A stretch of 64,000 nt of DNA from Sorex araneus (GCF_027595985.1 NC_073306.1:153560919-153624918); one strand, 5' to 3'; shown: positions 1 to 12,104, counted from the stretch's first letter. Numbers and translations: made by a program. The notes: generated by a model not told the origin, from the sequence alone.

Positions 1-1310
1 GGGTTGGATGGGCAGCTGGGCTTCTACCATAAATTCCAGACTGTCTCCAGGCCAGTTCAGCTTATCCTTCTCCATGGGGGTCTTGTCGCTTAAGTCAAAA
101 TGCTTGCATCAAGACTGTACTTTCACACTTTCTAGACTGTCCCATTTCAATGCTGGAGTAACTTCGCTGCTTGCCCCAGGTCCCATGTCCCAGTCCGATG
201 ACGTGATCTCCCTTGGTGAGGTGTTAGGAACTATGGCAACCGAAACCTGAGTCAAGTACTTATGACAGATGCCCAGAGTCAATCATCTTCCAAATACTTG
301 GAGCAGAGCATGAATGGCCTTTTTGTGTTTAAACAAAGAACATTGCTCTATATCAAAATATGATATAGGCTATAAGGAAAACAGAAAAGCAAGTAATTCA
401 CTATAAATACAAAGTCCAGATTTACCAGAAAGTTTGACTTATAAGTAACCATCCCTGACTTAGTTTTGGGTTTCCCTTTGTGACTAACACAAAGGAAAGG
501 TTAAAGGTATGCTCAGGGGACTAGGGGTGCTCACAAAGCACTTCTCTGGGGGGAGGAAAAGGGGCAACTCACTGATGAAGCCTAAAACTCTTAGGGTTCA
601 TATCCAACAGGGGCGAATTCCATGGTCTTAAAGGTGAGAAGGCCTGTAAAGACACCTGAGAGATTTCCCCAAGCGTTGTTCATGGACAGCAATAGAAACA
701 TGTGGGACTCAGGAGATTCCAAGTCATATCACATGATGAGAAACGTTTTTGGTAGGATTTTTGATTTACACCCCAAGTTCATGCTGATTTAAAAAGTTTT
801 GAGTTTAAAATTTTATTTAAATTTAAATAATGACATTAAGTACATGCAGATGGCTTGTGGATATGGCAAAAATAATTATGCAGTGAGATTATCTGCGAGG
901 TCCACACAGCTGGCAAATGACAGTGCCACTGCAAGCACCAAGACCTGCCGACGCTGAGACATTTTTCTGGCTCTTTTAGAACGAGTGGCTTCCAGCAAAG
1001 GAAAGCTGGTTCCAGAAGGATCTGGGTGACAAGCCTCTTAGAGAAACAAATGCACCCTGGATTTAAAGAGGGTCCCAACTGCCAGTTCTATGTGTATATT
1101 CAGATGATTAAACACAGAGTGATTATCTCCAATACCAGAAGAGAAGATGTTATTCAAACAATATCCAGGAGGATGAGAAGCTTACATTTATAGAGACCAT
1201 GGAGAGAGGTGGTGAGCATTTTCCAGGAGGCGTAATAAAGTCTGGAGGCAACAGGAAAGAGCTCATGGACCTGCAGAAGACAGGGAGAGAGAGCACATAG
1301 AGAGCATTGT
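1..1310. other. Single-copy-looking non-coding DNA
   Basis: I see no repeat, RNA gene or credible coding frame here. The two short open frames (8-250 plus, 836-1078 minus) show no domain, signal peptide or codon pattern that I recognise and are probably chance. Confidence 0.5.
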
Positions 1311-1314
1311 CTCA

Positions 1315-1435
1315 GTGCCACTTCCCAGCTCTTTCCTTGGGAGTGGGGCAGGAAGGGATGCTGGGGACGGTATTAAGGACTTTATATATATGACGCAAGT
1401 GCTCTACCACTGATCCTGCATCCCCATCCCTGCGG
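1315..1435 (-). repeat. Possible very old tRNA-derived SINE fragment
   Basis: Read on the minus strand, the stretch near 1395-1435 resembles a tRNA-like A-box region (GTGGTAGAGCACTTGCG). The rest is too diverged to align by eye. It could be a chance match. Confidence 0.3.
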
Positions 1436-1439
1436 TTGT

Positions 1440-2120
1440 ATTCTAATGTGCATCTTGAAGTCATCAATGGTTGAGTGGAGGCGGTATTTAGAAGACTGGC
1501 CACTTCTGGTAGTGCCAATAATATTAAGGGCAGGTTTTCAACATTTTTTTTGCTTTAACTTTGAATTTTGAGAGCATGTAAAGAAAAACCTTAAGCTGTA
1601 TTTGAAGGATGACTCTTATTAGGAGTAGAAGTTACATCTTCTTGAACTTGCTATACACACAGTACATGAGTAATGGACACTTGGGGAAGATAGGATTGAC
1701 GGTTGATATCCTTACTCATCGATAAAAAAAACTTCACTAACCTTCCTCTTTGTCTTTTAACATCTTTCTCTACTATTCGTAAATTCTAGTGTGATGGATA
1801 CACAAATCAAGTGACATCACAGCTTAAGCGATGCCTGAATCGAATACTATGGGAATCAATAAAGAGTAAAATTCAGAAGAGACCAGGAAGGCAGTGAAAA
1901 GCAGGCAAACAGGTCAAGCACTTACAGCTATTCTAATCCGTGTGCACCAGTAGCTTTGAACCATGTCCTGTTACCAAATGCATGCTCCCAGAAGGTTTCC
2001 ATTCTGTAAATGAATCGAGTGATTGAGATGTTTATGAGCTGCATAATGCTCTTGCATTTTGGTTCTTCTGGGATAGATTTGGCATCCAGACTATTGGTGA
2101 AATCGTTTACAAATGGAATC
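1440..2120. other. Single-copy-looking non-coding DNA
   Basis: This stretch is AT-rich, with no recognisable repeat and no coding frame. Confidence 0.45.
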
Positions 2121-2365
2121 AGTTGGGGCAGGCGAAGACAGTGCAGGGGTTAGAGCACATGCCATATATGCACACAAGCTGGGGTCAATCTCTAGTACCA
2201 CATGGCCTCCTCAGCAGCACCAGGAGGCCCAGTGGCTCCCAGCAGCACAGAGTTGAGCAGCATCATAGTCTTTGGGCCCTAGCACTAATTAGCCCCAGTT
2301 GGCCAAGCATTGCTGTAGTGGCCCCTGGGGCCCTGGGAACTGCTTAAAAGGCCCAGGGAGAAAAA
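2121..2365 (+). repeat. Old Sor-type tRNA SINE
   Basis: The order of blocks matches the shrew SINE: an A-box-like GGTTAGAGCACATGCC, a degenerate B box (GGTCAATCTC), then CACATGG and a CAGCACCAGGAGG block. It is strongly diverged and longer than the young copies, so it is an old subfamily or carries internal duplication. The downstream GC-rich part (2250-2345) does not match the young consensus. Confidence 0.55.
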
Positions 2366-2869
2366 TCATCATTTTTCATTCCACCTAGTCCTTTAAATCT
2401 GAATATTCAATATCTCTTCAACAATTCCCACAACTGTATTATATTGACTGCAAATTGTATTGGATCAACTACAATGTTTTTAGTTGTAAGATTTAAGTAG
2501 TGAAGGGTTCTACCACAAAACACTGATTTATTTCTATAGTAATCGTTAAAAGGCATTTGACCCACTATAGATATAGATAAGTACATGTTCTTGGGTGATT
2601 GAATAAGTGGCTACTTCTCAGTTGAATAATAATAAATTGGTTAGCATGTATTTTCCGTTATTAGGGATATTCAAGGATATTCAATATCCCCCCCCACACA
2701 CAGTTCACTAATTCAGTTGAAGATAAGAAATGAGTATAGCTCTACAATAAATTCAAAGAAGCAATATATTCCAAGTATTAAGAAAGGAAGCTCTATACAA
2801 GACATCATGAAATCAGAGCTCTGTTCTTGGTTCTATTGAAAATATCTATGGTAATAAGGATTTAATCTC

Positions 2870-2975
2870 ATTTTATTTTAAAAAATTAAAATAAAATTAT
2901 GGATTCACAGTGAGATACATAGCTATGAAGTTGTTCAGGATTGGGTTTCAGTCATACGATGTTATTTTTTAAAAT
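2870..2975 (-). mobile_element. L1 3'-end fragment
   Basis: The plus strand shows the reversed end of the shrew L1 3' UTR: an A/T-rich tail, then a diverged 'ATTCACAGTGAGATACA' block, then 'GTTGTTCAGGATTGGGTTTC', then 'CAGTCATACGATGTT'. Only the terminal ~100 bases were inserted, which is typical 5' truncation. Confidence 0.55.
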
Positions 2976-2979
2976 GATA

Positions 2980-3495
2980 GGCCATTTGTACATGCTATCT
3001 TACTGAGTTTTTATGAGGTAGCTATGTGAAAAGTACTGCAGGGATGTCTAGTTTCCCACCAGGACTGGGGGCTGAGTTTTCTTGTTTCTTTGCATGGAAA
3101 GAGCAAATGCCCAATCCTTTGATGGTGGCAGTGGGTGACCAACTAGATCCAGCAATTGAGTGGGGGTACAAGTGACATGAATGACCTCTGGATCAAGGTG
3201 AATGAGAGTTTATGTAATTTCTCCACACACCTTCTTCTCCATTGACTGCCTGAATCATCCTCTCTCTCAACCCAAGCTAGCAGGCTGTGTGATGAAGGTT
3301 AGAATTTAGCCTGTTTCACAAATGAGCACACAGGAGAGAGAGTCACAGCAAACCTGTGGAGTAGCAGTAGGCCACTGGTGAGCCGGACTTTGATCAGGAG
3401 ATCAGCCCATCTTTGGGGCCACTAAGTGTCTGTCTTAGCTGGACATGTAAGCTTGCCAAGTCTCCATTTTCTCAGTTATAAATGAAAATATTAAG
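2980..3495. other. Single-copy-looking non-coding DNA
   Basis: No repeat, RNA or coding signal was recognised. Confidence 0.4.
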
Positions 3496-3497
3496 AT

Positions 3498-3668
3498 GGA
3501 CTTGCAGCCAGGTACTGGGATCAATAAGTTAACCCCAAATCACAACTCTGCATGGATGTGCATGCATGCTTGGCGCTCAGGGATGGAATTATGTGGTGCA
3601 GGGATTGAACCCCAGTCTTCTACATGCAGAGGGTGCACTCCAGCTTTCACTGTCTCTCCAGTCCTGAG
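3498..3668 (-). repeat. Old Sor-type SINE
   Basis: On the minus strand a B-box-like GGGGTTCAATCC (plus-strand GGGATTGAACCCC near 3600) is followed by the SINE body. The A-box end (CACTGTCTCTCCAGTCC on plus) lies at 3650-3667. Diverged, with no clear poly(A) or target duplication. Confidence 0.6.
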
Positions 3669-3816
3669 TCTCAGTTAGTATCTCTGTAAAATAGAAATCA
3701 GACCTATTGACAGTTGTCCCAGGATGGCTCTGAGAGAGGATGTGCTTATATCTGTTATGGTGACCTGAGAGGACTGACCTGTTGTGAAAATTATAAATTC
3801 TAGTTACTATGATATG

Positions 3817-4021
3817 CTGTGATACTAGCAATATCACAGCAGCAGGGCATTTGCCTTGCATGCAGCCAACCCGGTCAATTCCTCCACCCCTCTCAGAGAG
3901 CCTGGCAAGCTACCCATAGAGTATTTGTTGTGCCCAAAACAGTAACAACAAGTATCAAAATGGAGACGTTACTGGTGCCCGCTCGAGCAAATCAATGAGC
4001 AATGGGATGACAGTGACAGTG
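3817..4021 (+). repeat. Sor-R SINE (tRNA head, RTE-type tail), complete insertion
   Basis: A short tRNA-derived head (3817-3880) runs into the RTE 5' segment (CCTCTCAGAGAGCCTGGC onward) and then the RTE LINE 3' end (from GGAGACGTTACTGGTGCC near 3962), finishing in a GACAGT repeat. The insertion is flanked by an 11-bp direct repeat, ACTATGATATG, at 3806-3816 and 4022-4032. The second GAGCCTGGCAAGC block seen in other copies has been deleted here. Confidence 0.9.
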
Positions 4022-4032
4022 ACTATGATATG

Positions 4033-5312
4033 TTTGTGATTCATTTGCCATTGTAAGGAACTAAAGCTGCATGTTAATTCTTCATTTTCAGCATGGAAAA
4101 ATGATTTATTTGTTCACTGGGCCTTTTGGAATGTCGATGATTTTGTGACTGCTTCTTCTAGCTTTCTTCCATGTGAATGGTTCCACACCCAAATGTAGAC
4201 CTACATAAGGTGCAGATGGTACTCTGGGAACTTAACTGGAAAGGAAAAGAAAAGACGGGAAAGAATCACTGTTCATTAATGGTTTTGCTGGTCTGTTGAT
4301 TCCACACTGATGGATAGCCTGCTGAATATTTGGGTATTGGGGATAGAGAAATGGAATAAAAGTCTTGACCTTTCTGCCAAGTTGCTTATACCATATATTT
4401 GGAAAAGCAGAAATATTAATAGCTTTTATTTACTGAAATATCAGGTACAGCCAGAGAATTAAGTTGAAAGAGTAGAGGAGTACATAATATATACCCAGGA
4501 TTTGTTTCCATAATGGGTAACTTCTTGAAGACCTTCAATTCTGACCAGAAATTTTCAAGTAAATGAAATGGAGATGGTAGGAAAAGACTTGGTGGGGAAA
4601 CACAATGTGATCAGAATTATAGAGATGAAAAAGTACCATAAAGGCAGTTTAATGACTCTGTGTGTTTGTGTGTGTGTTTGTGTGTGTGTGTGTGTATAGG
4701 GATAGGTAGAAAAGTAACTAGAAAAGTAACAAGAAACACTTTCCTAAAATTTTATCTGTGCTGCAAACATTGGAGGGTTTAAAGCAGGCAGTGGAGTGGG
4801 TTTTTGGCAGCTACATCAGAAGAAATACTGTGGTAGGATGGTGTGGGCTATGAAGCTATGACAAGACAGGGAATCTATTGGTACAGTGACAGAGATAAAA
4901 GCACCAAGATGCCCAGTTCTGAAAAGAGGAAGAGGAAGAGAGAAGAGTTAGGGTCATTAACTGAGATGAGAATGGAAGCTTCAGATGTAGAATAAATTCA
5001 TTATTACACTTACTGTGTGTAAAAGGATGTGGATTCCTCAGGCATGCTGTTTGAAAACTAGAGACTGCATGCTTAGAAGGAGCAGCTCACTCCATCCTCA
5101 CGCCTGCTCTTTGAACTTCCTGGGCTTGACTGCAAACTAGAGATATATTTGGGGATCATTGACTAACGTAAGAATGTTTTATTCTTTGGAGCAGTTGGCG
5201 ATCTTTGTTTTCCATGGCAGCTCCTCTAGGTTTACTCTTCTCCCAAACACATTCCCCTTAGTTCCAGGTAATAGCTTGGGCCCTCCTAAGTAGAAAAAGT
5301 GAAAAATGAGAG
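4033..5312. other. Single-copy-looking non-coding DNA with one TG microsatellite
   Basis: Apart from a TG-rich microsatellite (about 4660-4698, with TTTG interruptions), I recognise nothing. Confidence 0.45.
4660..4698. repeat. (TG)n microsatellite
   Basis: Alternating TG units with two TTTG interruptions are directly visible. Confidence 0.9.
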
Positions 5313-5325
5313 GTGATATTTTTAT

Positions 5326-5497
5326 TCTTCCGACCCTCTCGGAAAGCCCGGCAAGCTACCGAGAGTATTGTGCCCGCACGGCAGAGCCTGGCAAGCTACT
5401 CGTGGCGTATTGGATATGCCAGAAACTGTGAGAGACGTTACTGATGAGAGACGTTACTGATGCCCACTCGACCAAATCGATGAGCAATGGGGTGACA
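5326..5497 (+). repeat. Headless Sor-R / RTE-derived insertion
   Basis: The copy begins at CCTCTCGGAAAGCCCGGC without any tRNA head, continues through two GGCAAGCTAC blocks, and ends in the RTE tail (ATCGATGAGCAATGGGGTGACA). A 13-bp direct repeat GTGATATTTTTAT flanks it at 5313-5325 and 5498-5510, so it inserted as a 5'-truncated product rather than losing its head later. It also carries an internal tandem duplication at 5429-5462. Confidence 0.85.
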
Positions 5498-5510
5498 GTG
5501 ATATTTTTAT

Positions 5511-6250
5511 ATCCAAGTGTCCTGGCAAGGAATCGAATACCGGTGTTTCAAATGCCTAAGCTGCCTCTAATTAGGCAAGTCAGCTCACCTCCTGGGATTC
5601 TACTTCCTTATCTTCGAAGGGAGGCAATGGGAATTGGTAATTTCTAAATTTTATTCTAGTCCGAGGCTCTGTCTTTTCTGTTTTAAGATGTTAACTTTTA
5701 ATGATGAAATTAGTAAAAATAGTAAGCAATAAACTCTTCAAAAAAAAAGGTGTAAAATCTTTACAAGTACTGAGTTCCTGGAAACTGGTCATAAATCTGT
5801 AGATGGCTCCCCCCAACTCTGCTTGTAGACTTCTATTAAGATAGAGCTCTATTAACCAGCTCTGCACACACAGTGAAATCTGGGAGTGGGGCTCCAACTT
5901 TATATGCTGATGATTGATATTCATCACGGTTGCCTTCAGGCAATGTGAGAATCCAAAGTCATCAAAGGCAGAGGAAATTATGTCCAGTGTAGTTTCAAAG
6001 GTGAACTGCATTGCTTTCACGTGATTTGAAAGTCATTAATCTATGTGTGGTGTAGATCAGGGCTCCTCTGACCTTTTTGTGCAGAGAATTTTTTAATTTC
6101 CGCTAGACAGATCTTTGATTAACCAGAATTTCCTCTTCCCTTGAATAAATTAGATAAGAGGGTTTCATATTTACTCAGACATCCATCGCTATATGCAGCT
6201 TCGTTTTCTGTTCATACTATGTTAAACATAAGGGAAGATGAATCTGATCC
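5511..6250. other. Single-copy-looking non-coding DNA
   Basis: Nothing recognised. A minus-strand open frame of 109 codons (5691-6020) has no domain I know and is likely chance. Confidence 0.4.
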
Positions 6251-6254
6251 TTGA

Positions 6255-6395
6255 TCACAGTAGGAGATCTCTGGATTAAAAGTCAGGAGATAGTTTGAAT
6301 CTTAACTCTGATACCCATGTTGCTCTATAACCTTGAACAGACAACTTTATTATCTGAGCTTCAGTTTCACCATCTGTAAAATTAAAGGGTGGTGG
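6255..6395 (+). repeat. MIR SINE relic
   Basis: The order 'aagtcaggag', 'ttgaatcttaactctg', 'ccttgaacagacaac', 'cttcagtttcaccatctgta' follows the MIR core and 3' region on the plus strand. MIR is an ancient mammal-wide tRNA SINE formerly moved by L2. Confidence 0.6.
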
Positions 6396-6479
6396 TAGAG
6401 AACCCTCAAGGCCCTTAGTTTCTATCTCTTCTGATGCTATGAGTAAATGCAGAAGAATGATTGAATTAGTTTGCATATA

Positions 6480-7325
6480 ATATTTAAGTCAAACCAATAT
6501 AATGTCAGCCTCATTTGTTAACTAAAGAACCTGAGACGGGAGAGAATACATATATTGCTAATGGCAGAGCCAATGTATGAGTTCCTGTGTTTAGTTCTCA
6601 AACCCAGTGCCCCTTTCTCCACCTACTTGTGCTCCTGTGAGAGAATAAGGTGACAGCTGTCAGAACAAACTGGGCTGAGCGGCATTGCCTGTTACTGTGT
6701 CTTGAAAGGAGGGCAGCTATTACAGCATCTTTCTCAGTTTAAGAAATACTCGGCACTGCTTTGCGTGACTCCTGACTGTTGCTTTCAATCTTTCTTGGAT
6801 CAGATCATGTCTCTTGGCAGTTACAAAACTGTGAATATGAGGATCAGATCTGCCTGCCTGTCTCCATGGCTGGCAATTTATCTCTGGCTATTTTTAGGTG
6901 CCAGATAAAGGTAATATAAATATAATGACAGAATGAATTTCTTTCTAATGCTGTGCCACTTGTATGAGAGAATAAAAATCTCCCTTAAAAACACCATTTT
7001 TCTCAAGTTGGACTCTGTGTACAAATGGGGTTACAAAACAATGAAAATATTCTATTAGCCAAATAAACTTAGGAATTCATTCTTAATTTACTGAGAATTT
7101 AGAGAACTTTTAGATAATACTCTTCATTGTGAGTTTGAAGGATAAAGAAAGCATGTGCTGTTTTAGTCATTGTTAGCTGCAGAACTGCAAAGTTCTGTCT
7201 CCTTACCCTAACACCAGAGAGCTACAGGGCTAGTTATGTTGACTTTGTAAATAATGTTCTCAAGCAATCTGTAACAAAAGGAAGGGTATTTATCGTCTAT
7301 TCAACACTCTGAGTCAAGTACTTTT
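6480..7325. other. Single-copy-looking non-coding DNA
   Basis: No repeat or coding signal recognised. Confidence 0.4.
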
Positions 7326-7329
7326 GTAC

Positions 7330-7480
7330 TTTTATTCAGCTTTGTGGGATGGTGTTTTGGGTCATAATTTTACAATACAGAACTTAATGCTTAGATAATT
7401 TAAGAAATAGTTGATATAACTAGAGCCTGGGTCAAACCTTGATCTGTTAAGTCCTACTGATTCACTGCACTTCACTGTGT
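7330..7480 (-). repeat. MIR SINE relic (diverged)
   Basis: In reverse orientation the stretch shows 'attttacaatacagaac', 'aatttaagaaatag' and 'agagcctgggtcaaacc', which match the MIR core order. Heavily diverged. Confidence 0.5.
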
Positions 7481-7484
7481 GTCT

Positions 7485-7955
7485 TACTTAGAGTGGTGTC
7501 GCCACAATTCAAACACGAGCTAAGGGAGCAGCATTTTCTGCTCCACATTGCTTTGATCACACTGATGAGCACTGAGCCAGCTAAAGGCAATGTGAAGATT
7601 TGTCTCTAGCAGGATCTTTCCAGATGTCACGCTCAGCCCTCTCTCTTGGGAATTCTTCTCTGGTTCCTTCAAGCTTCCGGATAAAGGGCTATTCGGGTCT
7701 GTGAACAGGGCAGACCTGTCGGGTGCCTGTTTCTGGGGAAAGCCTGATTCAGGCTGTCTTCTCAGTTGTTACACTTGGACTAGGAAGGTCCTCAGCAGAG
7801 AGGCGAGCTGACTTATCAAATGGCGCCATGGGGTAGGAGCAGAAGGACAGATTCTATCAACGTCTTTTGCTCTCTAAGAATTATGTTTAGGAGGGTAAGA
7901 GTAGACTAGGAATATATAACATAAATTCCAAATAAAAGGTCAATTTAAAAAAGTT
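7485..7955. other. Single-copy-looking non-coding DNA
   Basis: No recognisable element. Confidence 0.4.
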
Positions 7956-7959
7956 TAAT

Positions 7960-8101
7960 TATCTTGTTCTTTTTTTAAAATTACAATTACAAAGCTGTTC
8001 ATGATTAGGTTTCAGTCATACAGTGTTCCAACACCCGTCCCTTCACCAGTGCACATTTCCCATTCTCCAGTTTCCCTCTTGCACCCTCCCCCACTCCCCC
8101 A
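7960..8101 (-). mobile_element. L1 3'-end insertion
   Basis: Reverse-oriented shrew L1 3' UTR: a T-rich tail, then AAGCTGTTCATGATTAGG, TTTCAGTCATACAGTGTTCC, CCCTTCACCAGTGCACATTTCC and a C-rich stretch at 8088-8101 (the G-rich tract of the L1 3' UTR). Strongly 5' truncated. Confidence 0.75.
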
Positions 8102-9204
8102 TGAAAGGTCTTAAAAAGAAAGCCTGTAATGATTTGCAATAACTCAAAATTATAAAATAAGTTAAAAGCAATAATCATTTTTGGAACAATTAAAATCTTG
8201 GGATGGAAGGGGAAACAGGCTCATCTCATGTGGTGCAGTGAAGGGAGGAAAGAGAAAGTCTTGGGAGGGAGTGAAGAAGTTGGAAGATGGTTTTCTCTTA
8301 AAAATAAAAGGATTTTATGATTTCAAGAACAGGGTAGAAGAATGTGGTTGCCTGAAATGAAAAAAGAGAACTTGCAAATTTACATGGGGGGTGGTTGTGG
8401 TGGATAAAGTGAATAGAAATTTGATCAAAACTTATAATGTCATAGGAAGTAAAACATAAAACAACCAATCTGAAGTATCATGAAAAGAAATCAATTAATA
8501 CAGAGCAGGAGCAGAGTTAATTCCCCCCTTTAAAAGACAGATTTTAAAACTATATTTAAAACATAAAACTGAGCTACATGCCTTAAAATTCCATATCGAT
8601 GATCTCTATATATATCCAGATAGATAAAGAAAATTAAGATCAGTCAAAGAGATACTCAAACTAAAGACAATTAAAGAGAAAAGAAAATAACGCATGGAAT
8701 CATCACTATGTGGTGTAGGGCAATTCAAGGTTAAATAATAAGAATTTAAAAAAACAAGAAAAAATATGTAAATGTAACAGTTTATGAGTGCAGTATATTT
8801 GCATTCATTCTCTACTACATATTTACATATGTCAGTCATGTACTTTACCATAAATTACAGCCTTAAAATTAAAATAGCAGTTCTATTTAATCATAATTCA
8901 ATAAAATTCAGGTAAACAATAAAAGCTAGAAAAAACCTTATAGATTTAGAAATATTAGATTAAAAAATAACTATTGAGTAAAACAGGACAAAAAATTATA
9001 AAAGAGAAAGTTTAGTATACAAAAAAGATAAAGCCTAAGTAGCAATATCTGTGATGCATGGATAGAAATCTGCACAGAGAAAAATTCTAGAGTGTTAAAT
9101 ATCTCTATTATGTCTCCATTATTAATTAAGAAAAATGAGCATTTTCTTTAAAAAGAGGAAAATAGCAAGAAGTATAGATCATGATCCAAAATATATTTCC
9201 AAAA
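8102..9204. other. AT-rich non-coding DNA
   Basis: This stretch is very AT-rich with many A runs. Parts may be unrecognisable old L1, but I cannot support a call. Confidence 0.4.
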
Positions 9205-9640
9205 GTTGTTTTAATTGCAGTGATATTTCTTAATAGCCAACACCTGGAAATAATCCAAGTTCCTAAAGACAAATGAGTGGACAAAGAAACTGTGGTATAT
9301 ATATACACAGTGGAATACTACTAAGCTCTAAGAAAAAGTGAAAACATGCATCTTACCTCCATGTAGGTGAAACTGAGTGAAGTCAGTCAGAAGGAGAAGG
9401 TCAAATCAGAATTATCTCCTTCTTAGGCTGAATATAAAGAAACACAGCAGGAAAATAGCAAATGGCCAATGGTAACAGACTTTGAAGCTTCAATTACAGA
9501 ATTGACCCTGCCAAGAGTGTGTGGTGGGTGGGCAGGGATGTTGGGGTTCTGGTGGTGGGTATAGTTTTGGAGCACTGCATGCCTTAAACTTTATTATACA
9601 TAGGAATGGCAATTGAAAATGAAGAAAAAACAATCATGTA
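9205..9640 (+). mobile_element. L1 3' part: ORF2 C-terminal remnant plus 3' UTR
   Basis: The plus strand carries the familiar L1 ORF2 C-terminal DNA order: AATAGCCAACACCTGG, ATGAGTGGACAAAGAAACTG, then ACAGTGGAATACTAC, then GTGAAACTGAGTGAAGTCAG. A G-rich 3' UTR follows (9520-9575) and it ends in an A-rich stretch. Reading frame is lost, so it is a dead, 5'-truncated copy of an older subfamily. Confidence 0.8.
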
Positions 9641-10084
9641 GTATCAAAAACAGGGAACTGAAATAAAAAACGAACAGAGTAGAGTAATGGATCCATCCAA
9701 GAGCTGATTGCTAAGTAGATAAGTGCACTTTAAATGTGACAGGAAAAAAATGGAGATCAAATATTACCAAATATATAGTAGGTGTGAGGACAGTGCAAGA
9801 CTGTGGAAGACAATCAGAGATGACACACAGACCCCCCGCTCCCTGCCCAGGCAGTTGGTGTGCTCCCTGATGGAGCATAAGCTCCCTTCAGAGGTAGGAG
9901 ACTCATTTTCGGGGGGGGGGGGGCATTGGTGGCTAATGGTTCACAATCCTGTCTCTTGAGGAATTGCTTTTGATCAAGGGGACTGTCTTGCAGTCGCCAA
10001 GGTGTACTAATACAGCAGGTGATTGGATTACTAGCATCTCAAATTGCATTATGAAGAATATTTACTCCTAGCCTTATTTTCTTA
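9641..10084. other. Single-copy-looking non-coding DNA with a G13 run
   Basis: A run of 13 G lies at 9911-9923. Nothing else was recognised. Confidence 0.45.
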
Positions 10085-10560
10085 AAAAAGAGTTATTTTA
10101 GTGAGTAACTATGAAATACACAGTTACAAAACTGTTCGTTATCCGGTTTCAGTCATTTAATGATAATCCACCCCTGCACCAGTGTACATTTCCTACCGCC
10201 AATGACCTCAGTGTCCTTGTCCTGCCTACCACCTCCCCTTCCCCAGCCTGCCTCTATGGCTCTATGGCAGGCACTTTCCTTCTCTCCCTCCCTTTTCTCT
10301 TTCTCTCCCTCTCCCCTCTACCCCTCTTCCGTTTTGGTCATTATGGTTTGCAGTACAGATACTGAGAGGCTATCAGGTTTGCTCCTTTACCTACTTTCAG
10401 CACGCAGGTCTTATCCTGAGTGATCATTTCTAACTATCTTTGTCATAATGGTCCCTTCTGTACCGCAATTGCCTTCTCCCCCAGCACTCAAGGCAGGTTT
10501 CCAACCATACTCCTAGCTTCTTGCCTTGTCTCATCTTTGATGGATCTTAGATCCTTGACA
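10085..10560 (-). mobile_element. L1 3' UTR, long fragment
   Basis: Reverse-oriented L1 3' UTR running from the A/T tail through CCCTGCACCAGTGTACATTTCC, a C-rich stretch and CATTATGGTTTGCAGTACAG. It is collinear with the L1 insertion at 33943-34592. No ORF2 sequence remains. Confidence 0.75.
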
Positions 10561-10805
10561 GATAACGGCTGCCCCCGTTGCTTCTCTGTTCCTGTTCAGA
10601 CAGGCTACCCTCCTCCCATACTGTCTTGTATGTCCTTCTGTGGGTGCGTTCCAGTCAATTACCTTCACACTCGTCTCTATTTCAGAGTCTGTTTCAAGGG
10701 AACCTGACTGAAGATAAAAGCCTATGACAAGAAAACAAAAATCCAGACAACAGGGACAAATTTCTGAAAATAATTACTGGAATGAAATACTTATGTTCAC
10801 CTTTA
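10561..10805. other. Unassigned
   Basis: May be further diverged L1 3' UTR, but I cannot align it by eye. Confidence 0.3.
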
Positions 10806-11150
10806 TCATTAGTTCCAAATAGTCTTTATTAAGGTGTAATCTGCATGGAAAAAACATCCATTTTAAGTGCACAGATTGCTGATTTTTGACAAGTGTACAT
10901 ATCTGTATACTCAAGTAAGATGTAGAATACTTCTCTCACAGAGTTTCCTTTGGGTGTCTTTCTGGTCAACTCTCACATTCCTATCTTTAGCCTCAAATAA
11001 CCACTGACCTGGGGTCTACCATCATAGATTAGATTTCTAGATCATATATAGTATAGAATCTATTGTTACAGTATGATCATTTAGCTCAAGGATTCAGAGG
11101 TTCGTCTCTATTCAGCAGAGGACTTTCTTCTTTCCTAGTCTATAAATCGT
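10806..11150 (-). mobile_element. Ancient L1M-type 3' fragment
   Basis: The order TTTATTAAGGTGTAATCTGC, ATTTTAAGTGCACAGATTGC, TTTTGACAAGTGTACATATC, GAGTTTCCTTTGGGTG and CAAATAACCACTGACCTGG matches the reversed 3' part of eutherian-wide L1M elements as I know them. It therefore predates shrews. Confidence 0.55.
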
Positions 11151-11539
11151 AAAACAGCACTGCTTATTGTCTATTTTTAGAGAACAGTTGTTCCAGGTAT
11201 TTGTTTATTTAAAAAAATTATTTAAAGCTCAATGTGTCTGGTGTCCATACCAATCTAGGCTGAAAGTGGAAATCCACATAATTTTTATGTCACTTTTCTT
11301 AAATGCTGTAGAGAATTTGTTATTTGCAAATAAAATGAAGTAATAAGATGTAACATTATTTGACTTTTACTGCTCTAGTAATAAATGAGTAGACAGAGAA
11401 GTGGAAAGTATGCTGTCTTTAGTAGAGAGAAAAATATATAAAAATTTAAGAATAGACACTGTAGCAAGACTAAAGAAAAGTATTGCCACTAGTATTGCTC
11501 ATAGGCATAAAAACAATTAAAAAATTAATTCATCACTAT
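11151..11539. other. Single-copy-looking non-coding DNA
   Basis: No element recognised. Confidence 0.4.
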
Positions 11540-11705
11540 GCTAAATGCTTTATGTATCTATATTAATCCATTTAATATTCCCTGGAAATCTATTCTTATC
11601 ATTTCACAGATGAGATTACAGATATATATGGGAATTAAGCAATTTGTTCAATTTTATCCAGTTTATAAGTAATAGAGCCAGTATTTGAAACCAGGGCTGA
11701 ATAAA
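11540..11705 (-). repeat. MIR SINE relic
   Basis: Reverse-oriented MIR core: CATTTCACAGATGAGATTAC, then AATTAAGCAATTTGTTCA, then AGTAATAGAGCCAGTATTTG and AAACCAGG. Good block order, moderate divergence. Confidence 0.65.
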
Positions 11706-12095
11706 TAGAAAGCTATGTCCTGTTTTTGTTATATTATTTAGCATAAAATACATTTCAAAAATCAAATACATCATATTTTTACATCATCATGTTTAATTAC
11801 TATATGCTACTCATTAGATAGTCAAAATCTTAAGCTGGTCCACCCTCTCCCTAACTTTCACCCCTAATATATCCATAATATATCTCATCTATCCATCCCT
11901 ATTATTCCTGTTCTAATTTAAATTTTTATCAGTCATTTATCTTCCTGTTTATTCATTGAGCTAATAAATAGACAGATGCATTGGAGAGGGTTTGGGAAGA
12001 CTGTCAATGAGATAGGAGTGAGCACATTTGTGAGGTGGTGACAGGGCAGCAAAAAAGTGACTGAGAAGTTAGAAATATATAGAAGGACACACATT
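11706..12095. other. Single-copy-looking non-coding DNA
   Basis: No element recognised. Confidence 0.4.
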
Positions 12096-12104
12096 TGAAT
12101 TACT

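Noticed and set aside
3817-3880. tRNA genes at the SINE heads
   Set aside because: The A and B boxes are tRNA-derived, but the cloverleaf is lost and each is the head of a longer repeat.
5326-5510. CRISPR-like spaced repeats (GAGCCTGGCAAGCTAC blocks)
   Set aside because: The two blocks are an internal duplication in the RTE 5' segment, dispersed as part of SINEs.
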